From JADFQT01 sp965216025 (GTDB taxonomy: Bacteria; Chloroflexota; Dehalococcoidia; Lucifugimonadales; UBA3495), in assembly GCA_965216025.1 (NCBI GenBank), contig CBDCEX010000018.1, forward strand, positions 62,001 through 126,000: a stretch of 64,000 bases of DNA. Reading direction: 5' to 3'. Within the stretch, counting starts at the first letter, position 1, and the number at the start of each line of letters is the position of its first letter. This document shows, piece by piece, positions 42,479 through 49,591 of this stretch. Both the position numbers and the translations under genes were made by a program. Below the pieces are notes generated by a model. It was not told the DNA's origin, searched no databases, and saw only the letters and a list, made by a program, of their open reading frames with translations.

Positions 42479-42721
42479 CTAGAAGGCCGCGAAAGCTTCG
42501 TGCGTCCGTTGCCGTTTCCATCTTGCTCTCTCCCCGCCGCTGAGGTTGATTCCGGCGAAGATTCCCATACCGGAGAGGACTGCCACTGCGAGGTATGTTC
42601 CGATGGTGAAGAGGGCCATTATGGTGCTGAAGAGGTCCAGGTCGCCGGCCGGCCCGGGTTCCTGCGGGCCGTTCCGCGCGATGAGAAACACCGCAGCTGG
42701 CGCTGCGGTGATGGTGGTCAT
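42479..42721 (-). CDS. Small single-pass membrane protein
   Basis: 80 aa from ATG 42721 (a TTG at 42802 is an alternative). One or two hydrophobic stretches (TITAAPAAVFLIA and MALFTIGTYLAVAVLSGMGI) are followed by a basic tail GERARWKRQRTHEAF. Debris of a similar gene (ETESHWDHICLTITTCSFL) lies near 41200, so this family was once duplicated. It belongs to the chain of small minus-strand genes. Function unknown. Confidence 0.5.
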   Translation of the reverse strand: MTTITAAPAAVFLIARNGPQEPGPAGDLDLFSTIMALFTIGTYLAVAVLSGMGIFAGINLSGGERARWKRQRTHEAFAAF

Positions 42722-42761
42722 GGCGAGGTTGTCCCAGTGTCTTTCGGTCTCGGACCGCCTT

Positions 42762-43040
42762 TCATTCTGTTCCAATGAGGTCCCTCTCCTGCCTGATTGC
42801 AAAGAAGTGCATGAGCCCCGCCATACCGGCTATCCCAAGAACTGTCACGATCACGTAACCGATTCCATGACCTATGTACCCGTTGCTGAGGGCGAGATAC
42901 GCAGCCGGGGCGGTCCACAGGCTGCTGGCGAATGCTCCCATGGCGGTACCTACCAGAGTCATCTTCCAGCGCAAGCTGAGGCGATGCCAGTACCCCAGAG
43001 GGTTCCATTGGGAGTGCTTTTCCGGTTGCCTGGCGCTCAT
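42762..43040 (-). CDS. Small two-pass membrane protein
   Basis: 92 aa. Two helices (WKMTLVGTAMGAFASSLWTA and IGYVIVTVLGIAGMAGLMHF) lie between a polar N-terminus with Trp and a charged C-terminus RQERDLIGTE. AAAGGG precedes the ATG closely and GAGG lies further up. It is the first gene of the small-gene chain that runs down to 40862. No family recognised. Confidence 0.55.
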   Translation of the reverse strand: MSARQPEKHSQWNPLGYWHRLSLRWKMTLVGTAMGAFASSLWTAPAAYLALSNGYIGHGIGYVIVTVLGIAGMAGLMHFFAIRQERDLIGTE

Positions 43041-43144
43041 CCCTTTAATTCTTTTCCTCTGGTTTCCTGACTCGATTCTACCAAACGTTCTGCGTCATTG
43101 TGTTTGTCCTACTACGGGCCCTGCAAGGGCGCCTTGACACAGTT

Positions 43145-43178
43145 AGAGACGGGGTAAACTGCCCCGTCTCTTTCTTCT
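43145..43178 (+). terminator. Strong rho-independent terminator (plus orientation)
   Basis: AGAGACGGGG (43145-43154) pairs perfectly with CCCCGTCTCT (43162-43171) around a 7-nt loop and is followed by TTCTTCT. No plus-strand gene ends nearby, so it may shield the convergent small-gene operon or belong to a lost gene. Confidence 0.6.
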
Positions 43179-43213
43179 GCCCGGGTCCAGTAATGGTCGG
43201 CTGGACTGCTGGA

Positions 43214-43241
43214 CGGGCCTGGCTGGAGTCAGCCAGGCCCG
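43214..43241. other. Perfect 12-bp hairpin
   Basis: CGGGCCTGGCTG (43214-43225) and CAGCCAGGCCCG (43230-43241) flank a GAGT loop. It lies just past the end of the adhesin fragment at 43268 and may be the old terminator of that gene, but it lacks a T-run on the minus strand. Confidence 0.45.
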
Positions 43242-43267
43242 AGGTTGTAGTTGTTCTGGATCTCTGC

Positions 43268-43545
43268 CTATGGATTGATTGTGCCCAGCACAGCGATGCG
43301 AATTCCTCTCCTATAGCTGAGCTCCTCCCAGCCGTCCGTGGTCTTAAAGTGGAGCTTGTTTCGGATTGAGAATCCTGTAAGGGTGGAGGAGTCATAGCCG
43401 TCGCTTTTGTGGGCGTCCAGTACTACGTGGCTTCCTCCGGGGCTGCTGAACACCACCATGTAGTTGGTTCTGCCGCCTGCCAGTATTGTGCCGGGCGGAG
43501 CCGTGAAGACCAGCGGTCCTTTCGGGGACATCCCGGGTGCGGTGA
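43268..43545 (-). pseudogene. Fragment of an adhesin choice-of-anchor-type domain
   Basis: The minus frame reads GPLVFTAPPGTILAGGRTNY, MVVFSSPGGSHVVLDAHKSD, SIRNKLHFKTTDGWEEL and IRIAVLGTINP. It aligns with residues ~760-850 of the 3148-aa adhesin (GPLLFNVPTGTTL, YMVVFKSPGGEQV, WEIRNKSQF). No signal peptide or other domains remain. With the fragments at 2414 and 12779 it is the third adhesin relic in the window. Confidence 0.75.
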
Positions 43546-43632
43546 GGAAATATTGCATCCTAATATTATAATATCCAAGTATAATCGGGATATAGTATCT
43601 CCGATGCACACTCCTCACCTCAGGATACAGCT

Positions 43633-43926
43633 ATGACGGATGCGGCCTTCCTTGATCCGCAGATCGGATTTTATCGTAGGGCCAACGGGAAGCGCCCCTG
43701 GCGGGAAGAGCGGCTGGGCGCCGTGCTGGAAATGATCCGGAACGGGGACCTCTGGAAACCTGGGGACAGGCTGCTGGTCGGCCTGACCGCCCAGGCGATG
43801 GCACGGGCTGGAGATCTGGAGGCTGAGTGGGCCGGTTCCGTTGCTCCAGCGGAGGAAGGCGAGCGCGACAACCCCGCCCACGCGGAATACTACCGGCGGA
43901 AAGATTTTTACGGGTTGAATTGCTGA
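43633..43926 (+). CDS. Hypothetical protein, 97 aa
   Basis: A plausible complete gene: AGGA seven bases before the ATG, and a well-balanced soluble sequence (DPQIGFYRRANGKRPWREER, VLEMIRNGDLWKPGDRLLVG, EEGERDNPAHAEYYRRKDFY). An AT-rich promoter-like region with TATAAT hexamers (43567-43572 and 43580-43585) lies upstream. Its 3' end overlaps the convergent primase-like gene by 19 nt. No family recognised. Confidence 0.5.
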   Translation: MTDAAFLDPQIGFYRRANGKRPWREERLGAVLEMIRNGDLWKPGDRLLVGLTAQAMARAGDLEAEWAGSVAPAEEGERDNPAHAEYYRRKDFYGLNC

Positions 43927-44666
43927 TACATGGCCCGGTTTCGGCCCGGTTTCTGCCAACTTGGATCGCGGTCCGAGAGTTTAATACGAATCAGAGCTTG
44001 CAAATCTGCGGTGGGGAAGTCTGCTACCGAGCCCTTCTCTGGCCCGGTAAGGTTGGTGGCGTCAAGGTGGAAGTTCATCTTTAGTAGGCTGCGAACCTTG
44101 CGCATTGCCTCGCGGCCCACCAGGTCGTTATCGCCGCACAACAGCACGGGGAGCCCTTTATCTTTGGCCAGCTCCACCAGTTCGGTGAAGTCGGCCAAGG
44201 GCAGGCTTTGGGCGCTCCTGGGCGCGGTGAAGGCAATCAGGCCAGCGGCCGCGAAGGTCGCGGCGTCTTTCTCACCCTCGGCCAGAGCAACGGCTTGGGC
44301 GGTGGATGGATCCACCGGATCAAACCGCCGGAGCTGCCAACCGTCGCCAGTGACGTTCGGGTTGCGCCGCTTGTCTGGGTTGCGCCAATGCTTACCGCGT
44401 TGGCCATCATCGCGCTGATAGCAGACTTCCGCCCCTTCGGGTGTCTGTATACCAGACAGGTAGGCAGAGGCCGCTGTGTGGCTCACAGGTGGCAATGGGG
44501 CGATGCTAAGGGCAGGGCGCGGGCGGTGTCCAGGGCGCGGCGGGTGTCTGGCCCAACCGTTGCCCAGGCTTACGTTGCGGTCTTTCCCGCCGTGGACAGG
44601 ACACTTTATGCGCCGGACTTTGCCAGCATGGGCAGGAATTGCGCTTGTGGAAGTTGGGGGATACAC
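43908..44666 (-). CDS. TOPRIM/primase-like protein of a plasmid or phage
   Basis: 252 aa from a GTG with AAAGGAGAGG six bases upstream. An N-terminal zinc-finger-like start (KCPVHGGKDRNVSLGNGWA) has lost its second cysteine pair. The TOPRIM domain has the catalytic EGEKD and the GDNDLVG acidic motif, then KGSVADFPTADL. Such proteins prime or regulate DNA replication of plasmids and phages. The missing zinc ligands and the absence of a helicase domain suggest a reduced or decayed version. It heads a minus-strand region of small accessory genes. Confidence 0.75.
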   Translation of the reverse strand: MYPPTSTSAIPAHAGKVRRIKCPVHGGKDRNVSLGNGWARHPPRPGHRPRPALSIAPLPPVSHTAASAYLSGIQTPEGAEVCYQRDDGQRGKHWRNPDKRRNPNVTGDGWQLRRFDPVDPSTAQAVALAEGEKDAATFAAAGLIAFTAPRSAQSLPLADFTELVELAKDKGLPVLLCGDNDLVGREAMRKVRSLLKMNFHLDATNLTGPEKGSVADFPTADLQALIRIKLSDRDPSWQKPGRNRAMYQQFNP

Positions 44667-44750
44667 TTGTGGCCTCTCCTTTGGTGTTGTCAGACGCGCT
44701 GGGGAGTCGATGTACGCGCCGCCGGGCTGGTCGGCGGCGTTTCCTTTTGC

Positions 44751-45152
44751 CTAGTCCTGGTCCAGTTCCTCGGCGTCCATGTCCGCCAACAGTTGGCGGA
44801 TTTGCGCCCCCAGCTTTGCCCGGTACTCTGCCTTGTCCTCAGCGGTCGGCGTCCACTTCGGCGCCCCTGCCCGCGAATCCTCGCCGGTGTCAGGGTCTAC
44901 AAAGAACGGGCAGCCGTCGCCACCATCGCAGGCCAGAACCATCCCGCCCTTTTTGCCATACTGCGGGCGGGCGTCGAATCGGGGCAGTTGATAGGCGGCA
45001 GTCTGGCGCACACGGTAGGGGGTCCGCTCAGGAATGTAGGCCATTTGGTGCGTGTTTTCCCATGCGCGAGAGAAGCCCGGCCAGGGTATGGTCAGTTGGT
45101 ACAGCGTCCAGGCGTGGTAATGTGGTTCGCTGGCTACGGCTTCCAGTGTCAA
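44751..45152 (-). CDS. Hypothetical protein, 133 aa
   Basis: It starts at TTG 45152 with GGAG eight bases upstream. The sequence is acidic at the C-terminus (ADMDAEELDQD) and contains DARPQYGKKGGMVLACDGGD with a single Cys pair CDGGDGC. It precedes the TOPRIM gene by 84 bp on the same strand, so both probably belong to one replication-associated transcript. No family recognised. Confidence 0.55.
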   Translation of the reverse strand: MTLEAVASEPHYHAWTLYQLTIPWPGFSRAWENTHQMAYIPERTPYRVRQTAAYQLPRFDARPQYGKKGGMVLACDGGDGCPFFVDPDTGEDSRAGAPKWTPTAEDKAEYRAKLGAQIRQLLADMDAEELDQD

Positions 45153-45251
45153 TGTCTCAACTCCAAATGAGGTTTAGTCAATTGTACAGAGGGTTTGGCC
45201 AATAGTAAAGCCCCAGCTTTCGCCAGGGCTTCGCGGGAAGAAGAGAAGAAT

Positions 45252-45610
45252 ATGGTTGTTGAAAACAGCGACGAGGTGACCAGGCACGCGGCCCAGGCAC
45301 GCGAGTTCCTCGACAAGGCCGGCCAATATCTGCCCGACGGCGACCTCCACCAGGCCTCCGAGAAGGGCTGGGGCGGCGTTAGTCCAAGGTTGGGAGTACG
45401 AGAGGCACAGCCAGTTCCACCGGGTGATGAACCAGCCCCGCCGCCTAAGCAGTAATGACCGCCTTCCATTCCTCTACGGGCTGGCAGAGATCCTGCACGT
45501 CAACTTCTATGAGCTGACCGCCGACCTGGGACGCGGAGACCATCAGGGAGGACCTGACCAACATGGCCGAGCTCCTGGATGCGCTGGAGACCCTGACAGC
45601 CAGGGCCTGA
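45252..45610 (+). pseudogene. Frameshifted HEPN/PaREP1-like protein gene
   Basis: Three consecutive frames encode parts of one protein: DEVTRHAAQAREFLDKAGQY, LPDGDLHQASEKGWGG; then LAEILHVNFYE; then DAETIREDLTNMAELLDALE, TLTARA and a stop at 45608-45610. The A.EFL..A...L..GD..QASEK.WGA pattern and the later LH.NFYE belong to small helical HEPN-like proteins. At least two indels break the gene. It lies just ahead of the second RNA-like leader. Confidence 0.65.
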
Positions 45611-45670
45611 ATGTCAACAGGCCATAGTTGCTCCTGGCTAGTCCACTTTAGGAGCGTCGGGATTGGTTAC

Positions 45671-45896
45671 GGTTACGGGGTCGTCCAGGGCAAAGGGGCT
45701 TCCCAAGGGCGAGACTTGGGCGTAGACCAGCGGTTTGGGGCTTTTACGCTTGGCAGTACAGTGGTTGCCCTATGAAAGCGTGGAATTTGAGTGAATCAGG
45801 CTGCATTTGACGCTCTTGGAATGCGGGATTATATTTGGCGGTATCCCCGCGGGAGCTATATCCAGGAAAGGTGGTTTGATCTGTGGAATCCCGGCT
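45671..45896 (+). ncRNA. Structured RNA-like leader, copy B (possible HEARO/omega-RNA relative)
   Basis: Second copy of the element at 21607-21830. Conserved blocks: GGTTACGGGGTCGTCC (45671-45686), CTTTTACGCTTGG, GTGGTTGCCCTATG, TTGAGTGAATCAGGCTGCA, and TTTGATCTGTGG followed by AATCCCGGCT, ending at 45896. Stems: CCCAAG (45702-45707) with CTTGGG (45715-45720); AGCGTGGAA with TTTGACGCT; and a GC-rich hairpin GCGGGAT/ATCCCCGC (about 45822-45851) in place of copy A's TGCCGT/ACGGCA. It ends six nucleotides before the mrr start codon. Structure is preserved while sequence diverges, which favours function at the RNA level. Confidence 0.5.
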
Positions 45897-45902
45897 AACA
45901 TA

Positions 45903-46697
45903 ATGGACATGCCCCAAGCCAATGAATTGCTCAATCCAACGCTGGATGCTCTCTCGGCGTCAGGCGGAAGCGGTTCGATACAGGAGATTGCCGAAACAGT
46001 CATTCAGCAAATGCAACTGCCGGACGACATTACCCAGCCACCGCACAAGGGGGGGCCTCAGACAGAGCTTGAATATCGACTCTCATGGTCTCGCACACGA
46101 CTCAAGAACAGAGGAATGATAGTCAACTCACAGAGAGGAGTATGGGCTCTAACGGCAGAAGGTTCTAGTCCACAACCAGCCGATCCAACAGCACCTGGTC
46201 CAGACACTTCCGTAGGTATGTACCCTGAAGATGAACTTGACTGGCGTGAGACCCTGTTGGATATCCTTCAAAAGATGGATCCATCCAGCTTCGAGCGGCT
46301 TTGTCAGAGGCTTCTCAGAGAATCTGGGTTCATCGAAGTTCAGGTTACCGGGCGTTCCGGCGACGGCGGAATCGACGGGAATGGAATTATCCGGATCGCG
46401 GGGTTGATCAGCTTCCCAGTAGTATTTCAATGCAAGCGTTGGCAGAATAGCGTAGGTCCTGCTACCGTCCGGGAACTTCGAGGAGCGATGGCCGGACGGG
46501 CTGACAAAGGTTTGCTGATCACAACCGGCAGCTTTACACGTGACGCCAAACGGGAGGCAACAAGAGAAGGGGTGCAGCCAATCGATCTGATCGATGCAGA
46601 GTTGCTGGCGGACAAGCTGAAGGAACTTGAGCTGGGGATTGTCACCAAACAGGTCGAGTTAGTAACGGTCGAGCCCGATTTCTTCGCTAACCTATAG
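45903..46697 (+). CDS. mrr: Mrr-type restriction endonuclease
   Basis: 264 aa from ATG 45903. An Mrr N-terminal winged-helix region (residues ~1-85, GSIQEIAETVIQQMQLPDDI) is followed by the Mrr catalytic domain: FERLCQRLLRESGFIEVQVT, GRSGDGGIDGNG with the catalytic Asp near 158, and VVFQCKRW with the QxK near 177. The C-ter part (RGAMAGRADKGLLITTGSFT) is typical. Type IV enzymes of this family cut methylated foreign DNA. No methylase is needed or present. It follows the structured leader directly and lacks a strong ribosome site of its own. Confidence 0.92.
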   Translation: MDMPQANELLNPTLDALSASGGSGSIQEIAETVIQQMQLPDDITQPPHKGGPQTELEYRLSWSRTRLKNRGMIVNSQRGVWALTAEGSSPQPADPTAPGPDTSVGMYPEDELDWRETLLDILQKMDPSSFERLCQRLLRESGFIEVQVTGRSGDGGIDGNGIIRIAGLISFPVVFQCKRWQNSVGPATVRELRGAMAGRADKGLLITTGSFTRDAKREATREGVQPIDLIDAELLADKLKELELGIVTKQVELVTVEPDFFANL

Positions 46698-46717
46698 TCG
46701 AGCTGGTGCAGCGAGAG

Positions 46718-47116
46718 ATGTCGTTCCTTCTCAATTGCCCCAACTGCGGAAACCGCAACGTTAACGAGTTCCGCTTCGGCGGCGAGGTGACTTCTCGGCC
46801 TGCTCCTGACGCCAGCCAGGAACAGTGGGCCAGCTACAGCTCTGGGAAGACGCGTTTAGCCGAGGCTCTAGAGTGGTTGCTTACAGGTTCTCCTTCACGT
46901 CGAGAGCGTAGGCATTCTGGCAATCCACGTGAGCTTGAAAAATGCATGAGAAATCAGTTTTGCCCGGGTGATGTTGACACCTGGGTTAGTACAACCTTCA
47001 TACTCAAATCCCAGGGCGACTTCGAAGAAATCATCTTGCGTAGAGTGTTGAAAAAAGATTATGGTGTTGGGTGTCAGCGTCAATTGGACACTTTTGGACC
47101 CGAGGGATCAGGGTGA
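46718..47116 (+). pseudogene. Chimeric ORF: sarcosine oxidase delta subunit start fused to a P-loop ATPase fragment
   Basis: The first ~40 residues (MSFLLNCPNCGNRNVNEFRF, GGEVTSRP..EQWASY) match the delta subunit of heterotetrameric sarcosine oxidase (zinc-binding CPNCGxR, EF.FGGE). Near 46845 the frame passes without interruption into SSGKTRLAEALEWLLTGSPS, RRERRHSGNPRELEKCMRNQ, FCPGDVDTWVSTTF, the Walker A end of an SMC/RecN-like or OLD-like ATPase. Neither part is functional. The 3' side is cut by an IS3-like end at about 47087. Confidence 0.7.
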
Positions 47117-47400
47117 AGAAGCTCCTCGTTCGAGGGTTTCTCGGACCTCCTGAAAGCCTCCGCCGCTCGAAAGTCTCCCGCTGGACCTCCTTCCCCTGGG
47201 CTAGAATTGCCTCCCGCCGGCCTTCCAGCACATCAGCCGGAGTCACGTCCCTCAGCGCCTTGTGATACCTCCGGTCGTTGTAGAACCCGACGAAGCCCCG
47301 GATGGCCGCTTCCAGGTCCTCCACCACCTCGTAGGGCACTTGGTTAACGTCGTCTTTCAGGGTCCGGTGATAGTGCTCCAGCTTGCCGTTGGTTTGAGGA
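47087..47400 (-). pseudogene. IS3/IS481-type transposase, C-terminal fragment
   Basis: On the minus strand the frame reads PQTNGKLEHYHRTLKDDVNQ, DLEAAIRGFVGFYNDRRYHK and ALRDVTPADVLEGRREAILA. It carries the final catalytic Glu (NGKLE) and the conserved YN..R.H..L....P...L of rve-type transposases. The first two catalytic Asp regions are lost. The sequence TCAATTGGACACTTTTGGAC near 47088 may be its terminal repeat. Confidence 0.75.
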
Positions 47401-47602
47401 TGGAAGTCAAGACCACAAGCGCGGGAAAGTCCTGGGGCAGCTGGTGGATGATAGCCATATATCGTGTGGCAAAGACCTTGTACGAAACCCAGGCCGTGCG
47501 GTCAGTCTCGGTGTGGCCGCGTCGAGCGACATCCATCGAGGATATTAAGGCTGCTGTCATGTCCAGCAATTGCCTGAGCTTCTGGTTATCGTCCGTAGTC
47601 AT
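47357..47602 (-). CDS. Small hypothetical protein truncated by the IS fragment
   Basis: It starts at ATG 47602 with GAGGGA six bases upstream. The first ~65 residues (MTTDDNQKLRQLLDMTAALI, GHTETDRTAWVSYKVFATRY, MAIIHQLPQDFPALVVLTS) look genuine. The last ~15 residues are read from IS DNA in the wrong frame, so the gene has lost its end. No family recognised. Confidence 0.45.
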   Translation of the reverse strand: MTTDDNQKLRQLLDMTAALISSMDVARRGHTETDRTAWVSYKVFATRYMAIIHQLPQDFPALVVLTSILKPTASWSTITGP

Positions 47603-47837
47603 CAAACATCCCTCTGGTTGGGTTGAGCTAAGAGTTTTGTAAGTCGCCGATGCACAGTGTAGCAAGTCGTGGCAGCTCGCCACCCCACTGAGGCAATGTA
47701 GCGAGGTTCCGCTTAGCAGCGCGCGCCGGGCGGCATGAAGTCCAAGCGCGTCACTACCTGCCACCCCACTCTTGCATGTAGCTGAGCTCTTGCATTACAT
47801 AATAACATGGATTGTGCGAACCAACCCAGTACCCCCT

Positions 47838-48165
47838 GCTAGCTCTCCTGCTGGGGAGAAATGCTAGCACTTCCCCGATGACCGCGCAGGAATAGCAACA
47901 CGGCCAGCAACCAGGTCGGCAACGCTATTATTCCCGCGTCCAGGTCCGTCTCCGGCGGCGGGGTGACCGCCTCCACCACGATCCGGCGAGCGGTTGCTGC
48001 TGGCTTCTCGCCGGCTTCCCCTGCAACCGCCAGCAGCCATTCGTATTGTTCCTCAGACAAGCTCAGGTTCAACTGCTTTCGGGCCACTTGTGCTAGCACC
48101 TCCCGCTGGGACTTTTGCTAGGGCAGAATGCTAGCAGCCCGGGCCAGGCTAGCGCCCTTGCTAGC
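47838..48165. promoter_or_regulatory. Cluster of GCTAGC palindromes around the RHH gene
   Basis: GCTAGC occurs at 47838-47843, 47863-47868, 48092-48097, 48130-48135, 48148-48153 and 48160-48165, with a near-match GCTAGG at 48117-48122. Two sites flank the 3' end of the RHH gene and the rest lie over its start and upstream region. Ribbon-helix-helix repressors bind short palindromic or repeated sites of this kind as arrays, so these are candidate operators or a partition site. Confidence 0.5.
47839..48087 (-). CDS. Ribbon-helix-helix DNA-binding protein with C-terminal hydrophobic segment
   Basis: The GTG at 48087 (MARKQLNLSLSEEQYEWLLA..AGEKPAATARRIVVEA) gives 82 aa. A longer GTG at 48099 would lie inside the GGGAGG ribosome site, so the inner start is preferred. 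The first 45 residues fit an Arc/CopG-type ribbon-helix-helix fold. A helix near the end (ALPTWLLAVLLFLRG) could insert into a membrane. The gene is surrounded by GCTAGC palindromes, one of them between its ribosome site and start codon, which points to autoregulation or a partition-type role. Confidence 0.6.
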   Translation of the reverse strand: MARKQLNLSLSEEQYEWLLAVAGEAGEKPAATARRIVVEAVTPPPETDLDAGIIALPTWLLAVLLFLRGHRGSASISPQQES

Positions 48166-48510
48166 CTGGGACGGATTACGGGGAGTTCCAGTTCGCCACA
48201 GGAATCCCGATGCCAAGCCCGGGCGGGATCCGGCGCTGGCCAGAGTCCACCACCACCAGGACCACCAGCGCCGCCCGGAGCTTTCCAGCCTGGCCACCAT
48301 GCGCCCACGTCCTGGGGCTGGTGGTCCTGGCCTAATAAATGTGTCCGAATAGCTGTGTCCAAACATTTCAAATCGGTTTATCTCGGAGAACCGGGAGTGC
48401 ATTAGGCCGGCGGCAGTTTTGGACCTCAACCGCCACAAAAAAGCTGGGGTTCGCATGATAAAAAAACACCCGCCCGGGGGATGGATCGTGAGCCCGATCC
48501 ATCGCCAGGG
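48166..48510. other. Intergenic region without supported gene
   Basis: It holds an inverted repeat CCAGGACCACCAGC (48256-48269) / GCTGGTGGTCCTGG (48317-48330) and a short AT-rich stretch (near 48332-48375) that could contain the promoter of the RHH gene. No coding frame with family similarity was seen. Confidence 0.4.
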
Positions 48511-48868
48511 GATGGTCGAAAAGGGGTCATTTCAGGGCATTTGGTGCTGGTCGAAAATGGGCCATTTCAGGGCATTTGGGGGGTTGGCCCATGGGGGGGT
48601 CTTTTTCAGCTACGGAGTATGGTCATCTCATTCCGTGGGGGTACTTAGAAAGAGATTTTCGGCCTTTTAGAGCTAGGGTATAGCCCTCTGATTCCGCAAG
48701 TCGAAATCGGGTGGTTCCTCGGAATTTTACAGCGGGGTCAGGTTCAAATGTGTGCAACAATTTTCCACCGGCAGATCGACCCCCCCTACATCCCCCCTGG
48801 TTGTTACTGTAAATAGCTACGATTTCCCTACAAGGTATAGCCCTCTGATTCCGTATCAGTTTTGGGCG
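48511..48868. repeat. Long intergenic repeat, copy 3 of 3 (diverged)
   Basis: Same block order as copies 1 and 2 but with about 10-15% differences. The first block GGTCGAAAAxGGGxCATTTC is duplicated here (about 48507 and 48549). The internal iterons read TATGGTCATCTCATTCCG, TATAGCCCTCTGATTCCG and TATAGCCCTCTGATTCCG again. It lies immediately 3' of the chain of very small genes on the minus strand. Confidence 0.8.
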
Positions 48869-48936
48869 GTCGGAGCTGAAGATCAGCGCCGATTCGGGAT
48901 CATCTTGGCAGCCTTTCCTTGCCCATCTTCAACAGA

Positions 48937-49050
48937 TCATCCAGCGTCCAGGGCAGCGCCGACCGCCTCACGCTGCCCGACCCTAAACCGGCTTACAGCA
49001 TCCAAGGTCGATAGCAACAGGTCCTCAAGGTCCACCGGACTAGCGGGCAT
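48937..49050 (-). CDS. 37-residue ORF at the end of a compact operon
   Basis: MPASPVDLEDLLLSTLDAVS followed by RFRVGQREAVGAALDAG. GGGAGG lies five bases before the ATG, inside the end of the upstream frame, which overlaps it by 11 nt. An amphipathic helix is likely. Expected for a compact plasmid or phage operon; no family. Confidence 0.45.
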   Translation of the reverse strand: MPASPVDLEDLLLSTLDAVSRFRVGQREAVGAALDAG

Positions 49051-49171
49051 CACGTCCTCCCTTAGCTCCTAAGACTTTCTCAACTAAATCTTTCCAGCAG
49101 GCCGGACAGACAATCAGCCTGTCACCACGGCATCCGCCTTCCTCGAAACAATCCCAGGTGGTAGCTGGCAT
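49040..49171 (-). CDS. 43-residue ORF with two CxxC-like cysteine pairs
   Basis: MPATTWDCFEEGGCRGDRLI followed by VCPACWKDLVEKVLGAKGGR. The cysteines (C..C, CPAC) suggest a zinc knuckle. It overlaps the next frame by 11 nt and lies 5 nt after the preceding one. The start has only a weak ribosome site; a GTG three codons earlier is possible. Confidence 0.45.
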   Translation of the reverse strand: MPATTWDCFEEGGCRGDRLIVCPACWKDLVEKVLGAKGGRDAR

Positions 49172-49176
49172 CTGTC

Positions 49177-49320
49177 TCACTTGACATCACCTGGGGCGGA
49201 TCGTGCGGCCAGTGGGCGGTCGCGGGTGCGGTCCATCGGCGGGACAGAATTTATAACAGCTTGTGATAAATTATCCTGAGGCCCAGTCTTTTCCTTTTCC
49301 ACAGCCCGCTTCCGGCGCAA
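49177..49320 (-). CDS. 47-residue ORF in compact operon
   Basis: It starts at TTG with GCGGA five bases upstream, 1 nt after the stop of the 89-aa gene. It encodes LRRKRAVEKEKTGPQDNLSQ, a basic N-terminus and a Pro/Arg-rich C-terminus. Support is the tight packing only; no family. Confidence 0.35.
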   Translation of the reverse strand: MRRKRAVEKEKTGPQDNLSQAVINSVPPMDRTRDRPLAARSAPGDVK

Positions 49321-49321
49321 G

Positions 49322-49591
49322 TCAATCCGCCAGATGGAAATTCGCTATCAGCTTTTCGATAATCAACCTGTAAGTACGGTCAATCCCCTCAACCCAGGCT
49401 TCGGCTTGTAGCTTGGCATCGCGTAGGCCCAGGTCGTAGGCCCTGGCCAGGCCCAAAAGCGTGACCGTGGCGTCTTTCCCCTCCTTGGAGTCCGTACTGA
49501 TTCGGTACCATTCCTCAAAATCGGCAGGCGCGGAGATGGCGCCGAGTCGCAGTAAGTAGGTCGTCAAAACCGTTTCTTCGTCGGCTGTCAT
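49322..49591 (-). CDS. Hypothetical protein, 89 aa, coupled to the HTH replication-type gene
   Basis: The ATG overlaps the stop of the upstream 352-aa gene (ATGA), and GGTGGAG lies eight bases before it. The product is mainly helical (TVLTTYLLRLGAISAPADFE, TVTLLGLARAYDLGLRDAKL, DRTYRLIIEKLIANFHLAD). Translational coupling implies a partner of the upstream DNA-binding protein. No family recognised. Confidence 0.6.
   Translation of the reverse strand: MTADEETVLTTYLLRLGAISAPADFEEWYRISTDSKEGKDATVTLLGLARAYDLGLRDAKLQAEAWVEGIDRTYRLIIEKLIANFHLAD

Noticed and set aside
47670..47785. Two similar CCACCCCACT...GCAxTGTAGC stretches about 80 bp apart
   Set aside because: Only two imperfect units; possibly a small duplication, not enough for a CRISPR or iteron claim.
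48256..48330. 14-bp inverted repeat CCAGGACCACCAGC / GCTGGTGGTCCTGG
   Set aside because: The arms are low-complexity and 47 nt apart with no T-run or symmetric flanks, so a regulatory role is not supported.
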